Below are positions 23,425 to 31,749 of a stretch of DNA of 64,000 nucleotides, piece after piece. A model generated the notes under the pieces. It saw nothing but the letters and a program-made list of their open reading frames with translations. It did not search any database and was not told the DNA's origin. Made by a program: the position numbers and the translations under genes. Position 1 is the stretch's first letter. Each line of letters starts with the position of its first letter. The stretch lies in the NCBI GenBank assembly GCA_916613615.1, contig OU744720.1, forward strand, positions 74,489,338-74,553,337, written 5' to 3'. This DNA comes from Steromphala cineraria (Eukaryota > Mollusca > Gastropoda > Trochida > Trochidae).

Positions 23425-26400
23425 ATGGAGGCAAAACAAGAGTTTCTCAACAATGTGAAGACTCTCAGTGAATTGGAAGCTTGGTCCACAGCAAACAACT
23501 GCCACAATGACCCTGAAGTGAATTTAAAACGGATTGAACTGTTAGCCAAACAGACAAACCCGTCACCGCTCATACATCCCTCAGTTCAAAAGGTACATTG
23601 TCATCTTTGTAACCAGCCTTTTATACAGAGAAAGAATCTTCTGCGGCATATAAGAACAGTACATGATGATAAACGATATGAGTGTGGTAGATGTGGCAAG
23701 TCCTATTCACGGTTGGATGATCTCCAAAGTCACAGTTGTGGATCAAGCTTGAAGAGACCATCAACATCAGCCAGCCCCCAGTCTAAACGACCATGCCTTC
23801 AGTCAAAGGAAAACATCCCATCTCCAGCCCGTTATGATGCTTGTAACTGGTGTGGACATCACAAATGCTTGCTACCGGGGAAACAGTTCTGTGAGAGCTG
23901 TTCCCATTCAGGGCGGGAATGCTTGACCTGCCACCGTCCTCTCCCAGAGCGTTTCTACAGCAGTCAAGTACAGCACTGTGATTCGTGTGTGCGTCGTCGA
24001 GACAGGTATTTCGCCAGGCAAGCCAACCAGGTTGGGGGAGGTCAGAGGTCAGCCTTGGACGGGTCACTGAGGACAACAGCACTCACTCCCGATCAGGCTT
24101 ACAGTGTAGACATTCTTCAGTTTTTAGCCTATGAACAGGACAATATTGTTAGCATATTGCATGATTTTCTCAATGAAAAGAAAGGTATGAAATGGTTTCT
24201 CACTCTTAAATTAAAGTATGTGAAATATGATGAAAATAACCAAAGTCATTTGGCAGAACCAGTTTTGAGAAGCACAAACTTTTGGGTAAGCAACTTATCA
24301 GAAATTAATGAGCAATTAGCTGAAGCTTTTCAGAAATTGTATGCATCTTCACAAGAGTTTCAGGCCGAGGGGAGTGGGTGGATTTTAGATCACATTATAC
24401 ACCTTGAGGTAAACACAGCTGAATATGTTCCCCTGTCAGCAAGCTCCTACATTCCTCTTCCAAAATATTTAGCAGATAAGAAAGCAGTTTTGAACATACA
24501 AAACAATGATCAAAAATGTTTTCTGTGGAGCGTTCTTGCATCACTTCATCCATTTTCCTTTAAACAGAATGCAAACAGAGTATCAAAGTATGTTAACTTT
24601 GAATCAGAAGTGGATATGTGTGGCATTGATACACCAGTCCCCCTTTCACAAATTCCTAAATTTGAAAAACAAAATAATATTTCTGTGAATGTATTTGGTT
24701 ATGATGAGAAAGAGGTATTTCCCCTTCACGTCAGCAAGCACAGGGCTGAGAAAACAGTAGATTTGCTACTTCTGAGTCAGGAAGAAAAAAGGCATTTCTG
24801 TTTAATCAGAAACTTTAGCAGGTTGATGGGGGACAGAACAAATCATGATGGGGCTGTTTTTTACTGTAGGCATTGTCTGCATGGGTTTACCCGTAGGGAT
24901 TTGTTAGATAACCACACCCCCTATTGCTATGACCATACCATGCAGAAAATTAAAATGCCTGAAGGAGAGAAAGCATGGGTTCATTTCAAAAACATTCAGA
25001 ATCAGCTCAGAGTGCCATTTGTCATCTATGCTGATTTTGAATCATTGACCAAACAAGTGACTGAGCATGACGCACAAAAATCCAAATATACCTCTTTTTA
25101 TCAAAAACATGAACCTTCTGGCTTTTGTTACAAAGTAGTGTCAACTGACTCCGACTATAACCAACCAGCTGTTGTCTATAGAGGTCCCAATGTCATTAGT
25201 CACTTCATTGATTGTTTGCTCACTGAGCAAAAAACTATTCAGAAAAAGTTGAATGAGTTCTTTACTATCCATACGACAGAGGAGGACGAGACAGCCTTTC
25301 AACAGGCAGACACTTGTCATATCTGTCAAAAATTATTTGATCAAAAGTCGATTAAAGTGAGGGATCATGACCATTTGAAAAGCAGTAATAACTACCGGGG
25401 TGCTGCTCATCACACCTGTAATTTGCAGTTGAAATTCAAAAAGAGTAAAACGAGCAGCAATGAGAAGGATCAAGAAGATGAATTCTACTTGCCTGTAGTA
25501 TTTCATAATTTAGCAAATTATGACTCCCATCTCCTGCTGAAACATCTAGACAAAACTTACAAAGGAAAATTGGAGTGCATAGCACAAAATTTGGAGAAAT
25601 ACATTTCATTTTCATTGGGCAGATTACGATTCATTGATTCTCTCAAATTTCTTCAAGCTCCCCTTGACACGTTGGTGACCAATATGGTCAATGGCTGTTC
25701 TGATGACGTTGATAAGAAAAAGGTTATCAACTTGGATAAATGTGCTACAAAATTTAAACATTTGTTTTGGGAGTATGCCAATGATCAACAAAGGAAATTA
25801 CTTTTGCGCAAAGGGGTTTATCCCTATGACTTTATGAATGATGAATCAAAATTTACATTGAATCATCTCCCACAACAGGAGGACTTTTATAACAGATTGA
25901 CTCAGAGTTCTATATCTGATGAGGATTATGCTAATGCTCAGCTAGTATGGTCAACATTTGATATACAAAATTTAGGGGAATATCATGACTTGTACATGAA
26001 GTCTGATGTTTTGCTTTTGGCTGATGTCTTTGAGGATTTTAGAGATATGTGCCTTGACAACTATGGCCTTGACAGTGCCCACTATTACACTCTACCTGGT
26101 TTTGGTTGGGACGCCATGTTGAAAATGGGACAGGTGGAGCTTGAGCTCTTGACAGATCTCGATAAACACCTCATGTTTGAAAAGGGGTTGAGGGGTGGTA
26201 TATCTTGCATATCCGCCAAATATGCTGCCAGTAATAACCCCCTGATGAAGTGCAAAAAATACAACCCCAATGATCCCATTAGTTATCTTATGTATTGGGA
26301 TGCCAACAATCTCTATGGGTGGGCCATGTCTCAGGCCCTACCTGAACGAGAGTTTGAGTGGGTGGAGAAAGTAGATCACATTGATGTAATGAACATATCT

Positions 26401-27624
26401 CCTGAGGCTGACATTGGCTACATTTTGGAAGTCGATTTAGAATACCCCTTTCATCTTCATGATCTCCACAATGATTACCCCTTAGCCCCTGAACCCATGG
26501 TTGTTACCAATGACATGCTTTCTGAACATTCTCAGAAACTAAAAGAGAAGCTTAAACTGAAGGGAAAACCCGTGAAGAAGCTCGTTCCAAATTTATTCAA
26601 CAAACAAAATTATGTCTTGCACTATAGAAATTTACAGTTTTATTTGAATCAAGGCATGGTGCTCAGCAAAATTCACAGAGCGATTCAGTTTAAACAGTCT
26701 CCCTGGCTCAAACCTTTTATTGACTTCAATACAGAGAAGAGAAAACAGGCTAAAAATGACACCGAAAAAGCCTTTTTTAAATTGCTGAACAACTCATGTT
26801 TTGGCCGTTCCATGATGAATGTCAGAAAGCATGTGAATGTAGAGCTTGTAAACTCACCCAAACGCCTCAAAAAGCTTTGTGCCAAACCGACTTTTGACGC
26901 ATTTAAAATTTTTAACTCAGATTTGGCAGCTGTTCATTTGAAAAGAACCACCCTGACTCTCAATCAGCCTGTGTTTGCAGGCATGACTATCCTCGACCTC
27001 TCAAAAATTGTGATGTATAATCTGCATTATAATTGGATCAAACCAAAATATGGGGAGAAATCAATGCTGTGCTTCACTGACACTGACTCTTTCTGCTATA
27101 AAATTGAAACACCTGATGTGTATGCTGACATGGGAGAACATATACAGCTGTTTGATACCAGTAATTATTCCCCAAAACATTTCCTTTATTCTAAAACTAA
27201 TGCTAAAGTCTTGGCCAAGTTCAAGGATGAGATAGGAGGTTGTATTATGGAAGAGTTCATAGGCCTCCGTCCAAAACTTTATTCTTTCTCTTTTGAACAA
27301 GAAGTCAAAAAGCCAGAAAAGGAACGAAAAGATGAGAATGATACAGAGAAAGTTGTGATGGCAGAGGAACAGAAAGCTAAAGGAGTCTCATCAACTGTCA
27401 TTAAAAAACAGCTGAGACATGAACTTTACAGACAATGTCTCTTTGATAAAACACAATTTCGGCATGTTATGCATCAAATCAGGAGCTATGAACATCAATT
27501 GTATACAACCTCCATCAATAAGATAAGTCTCTCCCCCTTTGATGACAAACGGTATGTGTTAGAGGATGGGATTCATACACTTGCCCACGGCCATTATAAA
27601 ATAAAGTCAGAATTAACCACTTAA
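23425..27624 (+). CDS. Protein-primed family B DNA polymerase (Polinton type)
   Basis: A single 1,399-residue frame that would replicate the element by protein priming. The N-terminus has two C2H2 fingers (about residues 59-79 and 87-105), then a Cys/His-rich cluster (137-195) with CxxC pairs, and another C2H2-like unit near 480-500. The 3'-5' exonuclease motifs are YADFES (about 532), HNLANYDSHL (about 693) and YMKSDVLLLADVF (about 852). Between Exo I and II lies a CHIC...VRDHDH...AAHHTCN cluster (about 630-675) resembling endonuclease VII-type zinc folds. Polymerase motifs follow: DANNLYGWAMS (about 956), LLNNSCFGRSMMN (about 1120) and the catalytic DTDS (about 1215). All key acidic residues are present, so it may be active. 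The first ATG after the TATA-led leader was chosen. It converges on the ATPase gene. Confidence 0.93.
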   Translation: MEAKQEFLNNVKTLSELEAWSTANNCHNDPEVNLKRIELLAKQTNPSPLIHPSVQKVHCHLCNQPFIQRKNLLRHIRTVHDDKRYECGRCGKSYSRLDDLQSHSCGSSLKRPSTSASPQSKRPCLQSKENIPSPARYDACNWCGHHKCLLPGKQFCESCSHSGRECLTCHRPLPERFYSSQVQHCDSCVRRRDRYFARQANQVGGGQRSALDGSLRTTALTPDQAYSVDILQFLAYEQDNIVSILHDFLNEKKGMKWFLTLKLKYVKYDENNQSHLAEPVLRSTNFWVSNLSEINEQLAEAFQKLYASSQEFQAEGSGWILDHIIHLEVNTAEYVPLSASSYIPLPKYLADKKAVLNIQNNDQKCFLWSVLASLHPFSFKQNANRVSKYVNFESEVDMCGIDTPVPLSQIPKFEKQNNISVNVFGYDEKEVFPLHVSKHRAEKTVDLLLLSQEEKRHFCLIRNFSRLMGDRTNHDGAVFYCRHCLHGFTRRDLLDNHTPYCYDHTMQKIKMPEGEKAWVHFKNIQNQLRVPFVIYADFESLTKQVTEHDAQKSKYTSFYQKHEPSGFCYKVVSTDSDYNQPAVVYRGPNVISHFIDCLLTEQKTIQKKLNEFFTIHTTEEDETAFQQADTCHICQKLFDQKSIKVRDHDHLKSSNNYRGAAHHTCNLQLKFKKSKTSSNEKDQEDEFYLPVVFHNLANYDSHLLLKHLDKTYKGKLECIAQNLEKYISFSLGRLRFIDSLKFLQAPLDTLVTNMVNGCSDDVDKKKVINLDKCATKFKHLFWEYANDQQRKLLLRKGVYPYDFMNDESKFTLNHLPQQEDFYNRLTQSSISDEDYANAQLVWSTFDIQNLGEYHDLYMKSDVLLLADVFEDFRDMCLDNYGLDSAHYYTLPGFGWDAMLKMGQVELELLTDLDKHLMFEKGLRGGISCISAKYAASNNPLMKCKKYNPNDPISYLMYWDANNLYGWAMSQALPEREFEWVEKVDHIDVMNISPEADIGYILEVDLEYPFHLHDLHNDYPLAPEPMVVTNDMLSEHSQKLKEKLKLKGKPVKKLVPNLFNKQNYVLHYRNLQFYLNQGMVLSKIHRAIQFKQSPWLKPFIDFNTEKRKQAKNDTEKAFFKLLNNSCFGRSMMNVRKHVNVELVNSPKRLKKLCAKPTFDAFKIFNSDLAAVHLKRTTLTLNQPVFAGMTILDLSKIVMYNLHYNWIKPKYGEKSMLCFTDTDSFCYKIETPDVYADMGEHIQLFDTSNYSPKHFLYSKTNAKVLAKFKDEIGGCIMEEFIGLRPKLYSFSFEQEVKKPEKERKDENDTEKVVMAEEQKAKGVSSTVIKKQLRHELYRQCLFDKTQFRHVMHQIRSYEHQLYTTSINKISLSPFDDKRYVLEDGIHTLAHGHYKIKSELTT

Positions 27625-27943
27625 ATCATTTGAGAAACCATGAATACCTTTATTTTCACTTGTGAATGTATTGCTGACCTACTCAAGAACGCATTGACAG
27701 CCCTATTCACTTTGAGGTAGAGCATGTATATAGGGGCGTAGTCTTGTTACAAAAGGAGAAGCCAGTGTTGGCTGTGGCAAAGAATTGTATAGTGAATGTT
27801 TATAACATAATGTTTAATGTAATATGATGATGCTAGTGTAAGGTGTAGATATGTACATAATCATTATGTGTCAATTTAGAGATGTATATTGTCTGATTGT
27901 TATTTGAAATTATGTAAATCATGTTGATGCTTTGTGATTCATG

Positions 27944-27949
27944 AATAAA
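27944..27949 (+). terminator. Poly(A) signal of the polymerase gene
   Basis: AATAAA lies 320 bp after the polymerase stop, followed by T-rich sequence. It is the best plus-strand signal before the convergent minus-strand unit. Confidence 0.5.
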
Positions 27950-28059
27950 TTATTTGATTTTTACACTTGTGTTATTCTTGAGAAGCTCTTATGAAGGTTC
28001 ATCGGAAAAAAAATAAAATAAAAATAAAAACAACAACAATAAACATGTTATTTACACTC

Positions 28060-28065
28060 TTTATT
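28060..28065 (-). terminator. Poly(A) signal of the integrase-ATPase unit
   Basis: TTTATT on the plus strand is AATAAA on the minus strand, about 105 bp past the ATPase stop. Together with the signal at 27944 it separates the convergent units by only about 110 bp. Confidence 0.45.
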
Positions 28066-28170
28066 ACATAAAAACATTATGCCATAACACAAAGATACAT
28101 ATTGATACATGAAACCGTTATTAGGAGGTATCTACAGTGATCATAAGATGTACAAGTCTTGGGATTGAGT

Positions 28171-29922
28171 TCAAAGTTCATCATCATCTGTTTGTTCATC
28201 TTCAGAGTTGTCAACAAACTCTAAATCTTCAGCCCGACTCATGTCCACATGGGAAAGAATATCTTTCACAATGGGTTTTATCCACTGAGTGATTTTAGCA
28301 TCCATGTCCTTGGGATCCATGTCAATGTCTAAGGCTCTGACCTTCTCCAGTATAGGCCTAAAGAGAGCTCCATGTCCGAAATAGCTGGTATAGCGAATGG
28401 CTCTCACAAGTCTGTCAAGAAAAGTTTGTTCCCAGCACTTCCTTAATTTCTTTTCAATCCATCTTTCACTCTTTCCTTCATCTTCATAGGCTTCTTTCTT
28501 TTTCCAGATGTCCTCCTTACAGGCTTTCAGCGTTTGTTCCCACATTTCATCAATACCTTTCACCTCTCTTTCTGTATCTTCTGCAGGTGGTTTCTCGCCT
28601 GAATGCACTTTTTCTTCCCTAGTGTCATGAGTTACATCCATCTTAGGTCTCTTCAATAGTGGTTCCCCACCATTCTCAGGACACCAACTTCTCACGTGCC
28701 GTTGAAGATCATGATTGTTTTCGAATACAAGTCCACACTCATCGCAGGAAGGCATGTTTTCGTCTTCTGAGTCCACAGCAGAGCTTTCAACTATGTTAGG
28801 AGAGACAGAGATGTTTTCTCTAGGAGTGTCTGTCGTCAAATGATGTGATGCGTCAGGATTCTCTTCTTTTATAGGGATATCCCCTCTCTCATGTAAGCTT
28901 GATTCTGGTGGGGGACTTGGTCTGTATTCAGTAATAGGGGATGTATGTGTCAATACATTAGACTGCATTCGTTTTGATTCAAGGGTAGTTGGCCGTAGGT
29001 CAATCGTGATATTACCATAAGGGATTTGAACAGCCCTTTCATACACTGACATAAATCTGTCCACATCCTTGGGGAAGATACGTCTGGCAAACAATTGAAC
29101 TTGCAGCCTATCCACAGGAGAGTTGAATAAGGTCACATAGTGCGAATTCAGAGCAATGTCACGTGACTCTTTCCCTCTTGGAAACAGGTTTTGTAATAGA
29201 AGAAAGATAATAACATTTTTATGATGAGATGTTCGTGTAAATAACTGAGAAATACGCTTGTCATCCTTAACCTCTGACATCATGTCATCCAATACAATCA
29301 TGTTGTTATTTCTTACATCCAAGTACGAATCCTCAAGTATGTTGTAAGGAATTCCTTTCACAAACTGTACATGAGGCATCTGTTCACAGATCATCTGGTA
29401 GAGAGGCTGCCACTCAGTGAAACACCAGATGATGTTATTTGGCTTTGGATGTATACATCCTTGCACCAGTAGGTTGTATAAGAACACTGATTTGCCACTT
29501 GAACTTGGACCAACCACAAGAGAACAAGATGGAATGATAAACTTGAAAGACTCTCTAGGGTTGCTCTGCTTCTGTGGCGATGGTGGTGGTATTTGCGGTG
29601 GTGGTGGTGGTGGTGGTATTTGCGGTGGTGGTGGTGGTGGTGGTATTTGCGGTGGTGGTGGTGGTGGTGGTATTTGTGGTGGTGGTGGTGGTGGCGGCAT
29701 TACTTGTGCCGGTGGTGGTGGTATTTGTGGTGGTGGTGGTGGTGGTGGCGGCGTTACTTGCGATGGTGGTGGTATTTGCGGCGTCAGGGATGGTAGACTG
29801 ATGCTTTTGTGCTGATGTCTTCTGTGTCTCAGCATCGCATCCTTTCGGGAAAACTGTCTCCCACATTCTGTACATGTTGCTTCCATCGTGGTTGTGTCTG
29901 AAATGAGACTTCTATGAGACAT
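28171..29922 (-). CDS. A32-like packaging ATPase with C2H2 fingers
   Basis: 583 residues. The order is a C2H2 finger (about 17-38), a long proline tract (about 46-115), and a FtsK/HerA-type ATPase core with Walker A GPSSSGKS (138-145) and Walker B MIVLDDMM (about 206-213). A sensor-like LLLQNLFPRG follows, then a second C2H2 finger (about 390-412), an acidic linker, an amphipathic helical C-terminus and an acidic tail. In Polintons and related viruses this family pumps genome DNA into capsids. The zinc fingers at both ends of the core are not part of the minimal family. The start lies 9 nt after the integrase stop and in the same frame, so it may be made by re-initiation or readthrough. No capsid partner is encoded here, so its role in this element is open. 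Confidence 0.85.
   Translation of the reverse strand: MSHRSLISDTTTMEATCTECGRQFSRKDAMLRHRRHQHKSISLPSLTPQIPPPSQVTPPPPPPPPQIPPPPAQVMPPPPPPPQIPPPPPPPQIPPPPPPPQIPPPPPPPQIPPPSPQKQSNPRESFKFIIPSCSLVVGPSSSGKSVFLYNLLVQGCIHPKPNNIIWCFTEWQPLYQMICEQMPHVQFVKGIPYNILEDSYLDVRNNNMIVLDDMMSEVKDDKRISQLFTRTSHHKNVIIFLLLQNLFPRGKESRDIALNSHYVTLFNSPVDRLQVQLFARRIFPKDVDRFMSVYERAVQIPYGNITIDLRPTTLESKRMQSNVLTHTSPITEYRPSPPPESSLHERGDIPIKEENPDASHHLTTDTPRENISVSPNIVESSAVDSEDENMPSCDECGLVFENNHDLQRHVRSWCPENGGEPLLKRPKMDVTHDTREEKVHSGEKPPAEDTEREVKGIDEMWEQTLKACKEDIWKKKEAYEDEGKSERWIEKKLRKCWEQTFLDRLVRAIRYTSYFGHGALFRPILEKVRALDIDMDPKDMDAKITQWIKPIVKDILSHVDMSRAEDLEFVDNSEDEQTDDDEL
29572..29785 (-). repeat. Coding minisatellite (poly-Pro linker of ATPase)
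   Basis: On the plus strand this is a run of GGT triplets broken by GGTATTTGCGG, giving units of about 27 bp. On the minus strand it encodes repeated IPPPPPPPQ. The other frames give Trp-, Val- or Gly-rich nonsense frames that are artefacts. The length is likely to vary between copies. Confidence 0.85.
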
Positions 29923-29931
29923 TTTGTCTAT

Positions 29932-31113
29932 TTATACTGCCTGGATATCCTGTTCTGTTATCCAGCTGTTAAATTTCTTTGGGTATCCCATCCATTTCAC
30001 ATAGACTTCTTTCCTTCCAGCCCGTTTGCGCTTCTTTAATACCTTCTCAACTCGCCACAAAGTGTCTGTAGACTTATCCACTCGCTGAAGTTCATTTGCA
30101 TAGAAAGTACCAGTGATTGGGTCTTCAGCCATATCCTTGACTTTATAGACTGGTATCCCATCTCTATAGTATCGTCTGCTGACAATAAATATTTCCTCTG
30201 TCCACTTCTCCTGATAGTCCCGTTGAAAAGCATACCTTAGATGAGACAGTCGCACCTGATCTCCTACTTTGAATTTGAAAGCTTTCTTTCTGTCGAGTAC
30301 ATGCCTTTTCTCTACCTTGGGGTGAGCTGGTTTAATCAATGGGTCAATGTACTGTTCTTTCCATACAACCGATTCATTGTTCTTGTCAATGTCATTCAGT
30401 GATCTATGCGGTCTATGGTTATAGTCACTCACAAGATCTTGTAAAATGTCCAGATAGTGATAAGTCTGTTTATAAGTAAAGTATCTATACATGGTAGTCT
30501 TCAGTGTCCTTATTACTCTCTCTGCATAAGATGCCTTGGTTTCATTGTGTGTGACGTAATAGCTTATACCTTTCCTGGCTAAATAGGACCTCACCTTCTT
30601 GTTGTCAAATTCACGACCTTTGTCAGATCTTATAATTTGTGGTTGGTCAGCAGTTGAAAAAATCTTTGTCAAGGCTTTGATCACAGCGTCTGGAGTTTTA
30701 TTTTGTAAGGGTTCTACCCATAGAAACCTTGTAAATACATTGATAGCCACCAATAGGTATTTCACACCATTATTATCTGAAGCTATATTGGAGACGTCAG
30801 CCAAGTCTATATCCCAGCGGTTATTCAAACCTGTTGACACGACTCTGTTCCGTTTGAACTTGTAGTGAAGAGGCCGTTGTAATGTGTAAGCATCTTGAGA
30901 TGCAAGCCATTTCTTGATTTGACCTAAGCCAATATCAAATTTCCCTTCCCTTTTCACTATATGATACAGTTTCGATGGACCTGAAAAGGAGGCTGGATGT
31001 TTGGGATTCAAATAAATGCTGGACAAATACCCTTTCCATCCTTCGTTGGGCATGGTTGGGCTACAAATGATATGTTTACTCACCCGAGGTAGCTTTATAG
31101 TGAGAGCACACAA
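29932..31113 (-). CDS. Chromodomain integrase (Polinton type)
   Basis: 393 residues of a retrovirus-like DDE integrase that would insert the element DNA. The catalytic acids fit D103 (WDIDLADV), D164 (RSDKGREFD) and E198 (KASYAERVIRTLK). The D-to-E spacing of 34 is close to the D35E pattern. After an SH3-like basic segment (about 285-340) a chromodomain occupies about 352-393 (LWRVEKVL...YVKWMGYP...SWI), which in other chromointegrases binds modified histones and biases target choice. I see no clear N-terminal HHCC finger. It is the first gene of a minus-strand unit that begins near the right terminal repeat, with the ATPase directly downstream in the same frame. Confidence 0.92.
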   Translation of the reverse strand: MCALTIKLPRVSKHIICSPTMPNEGWKGYLSSIYLNPKHPASFSGPSKLYHIVKREGKFDIGLGQIKKWLASQDAYTLQRPLHYKFKRNRVVSTGLNNRWDIDLADVSNIASDNNGVKYLLVAINVFTRFLWVEPLQNKTPDAVIKALTKIFSTADQPQIIRSDKGREFDNKKVRSYLARKGISYYVTHNETKASYAERVIRTLKTTMYRYFTYKQTYHYLDILQDLVSDYNHRPHRSLNDIDKNNESVVWKEQYIDPLIKPAHPKVEKRHVLDRKKAFKFKVGDQVRLSHLRYAFQRDYQEKWTEEIFIVSRRYYRDGIPVYKVKDMAEDPITGTFYANELQRVDKSTDTLWRVEKVLKKRKRAGRKEVYVKWMGYPKKFNSWITEQDIQAV

Positions 31114-31232
31114 TTCACTGAGAATGTAACTACAACCTCCCCGTGTTTGCTCGAGTGACTAGGTCAGTGAGCTGACTTGATTGTATTCTCGCTGTGACTT
31201 GACTAGTGTTCATAATGAACCTATAGGGATTT

Positions 31233-31239
31233 CTATATA
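31233..31239 (-). promoter_or_regulatory. Possible TATA box of the integrase-ATPase unit
   Basis: The minus strand reads TATATAG about 120 bp upstream of the integrase ATG. The following GTCACAGCGAGAAT resembles CAGTCAGCGAGAAA downstream of the TATA box on the polymerase side, suggesting similar start regions at both ends. Weak evidence. Confidence 0.3.
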
Positions 31240-31424
31240 TTCAATTATTCATTACATTCAACATTTGTTAGGTGTTTAAGTTATACCATATTTTAAGACC
31301 ATACATCTTACACAGTACTGTTTCACCGCTAACTGTTCTATTGATACAGTGTTTATTCAAGGAGATTACTTACGCAGTGTCCAATCATATCTAAACTTGC
31401 TCCTTCTCCTCGCCCTTTCTTTAG

Positions 31425-31539
31425 ACATGGGGAAATCCCCATCTAACAATAGCCTGGTTATTGCACCACAATGACGTGTTTCTATAAATAACTCGGCTCC
31501 GGCGATAGGTGATGTTGAACTGTCATTTTCTATTCATCA
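31425..31539 (-). repeat. Right terminal inverted repeat of Polinton-like element
   Basis: Inverse of 22336-22450, ending CTATTCATCA before the AGTGTT duplication at 31540-31545. Present once, unlike the left end. Confidence 0.85.
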
Positions 31540-31545
31540 AGTGTT

Positions 31546-31695
31546 CACTTTACTGAACATAACTCATAATCATGCTTTTGATACTGAGAATGGTCGTTTT
31601 TCAGCTAGTATGTTGGAACCAATAGATTTATTGCCCTCTTTTTTCGTTTCTAAATGACACAAATAAACACATAATTTATCAACGATTACGATTAC

Positions 31696-31749
<54 letters not shown>

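Larger units (their letters stand above)
22336..31539. mobile_element. Polinton/Maverick-like element, capsid-less
   Basis: A 9,204-bp element bounded by ~115-bp inverted repeats and a 6-bp target duplication. It carries three long intact frames: a protein-primed DNA polymerase B (+), a chromodomain integrase (-) and an A32-type ATPase (-). The two sides converge on a shared terminator zone near 28.0 kb. This gene trio, the TIRs and the 6-bp duplication define the Polinton class. Known autonomous Polintons are typically 15-20 kb and also encode major and minor capsid proteins and a cysteine protease. None of these is visible and there is no room for them. The intact frames suggest recent activity, or mobilisation with a helper supplying capsid. 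Confidence 0.88.

Noticed and set aside
29417..29875. Gly-, Val-, Trp- and Thr-rich frames
   Set aside because: Translations of the GGT minisatellite in other frames; artefacts of the poly-Pro coding repeat.
22336..31539. Capsid, protease or adenovirus-like genes in the Polinton-like element
   Set aside because: All long frames are explained by the polymerase, integrase and ATPase; the remaining gaps are too small.
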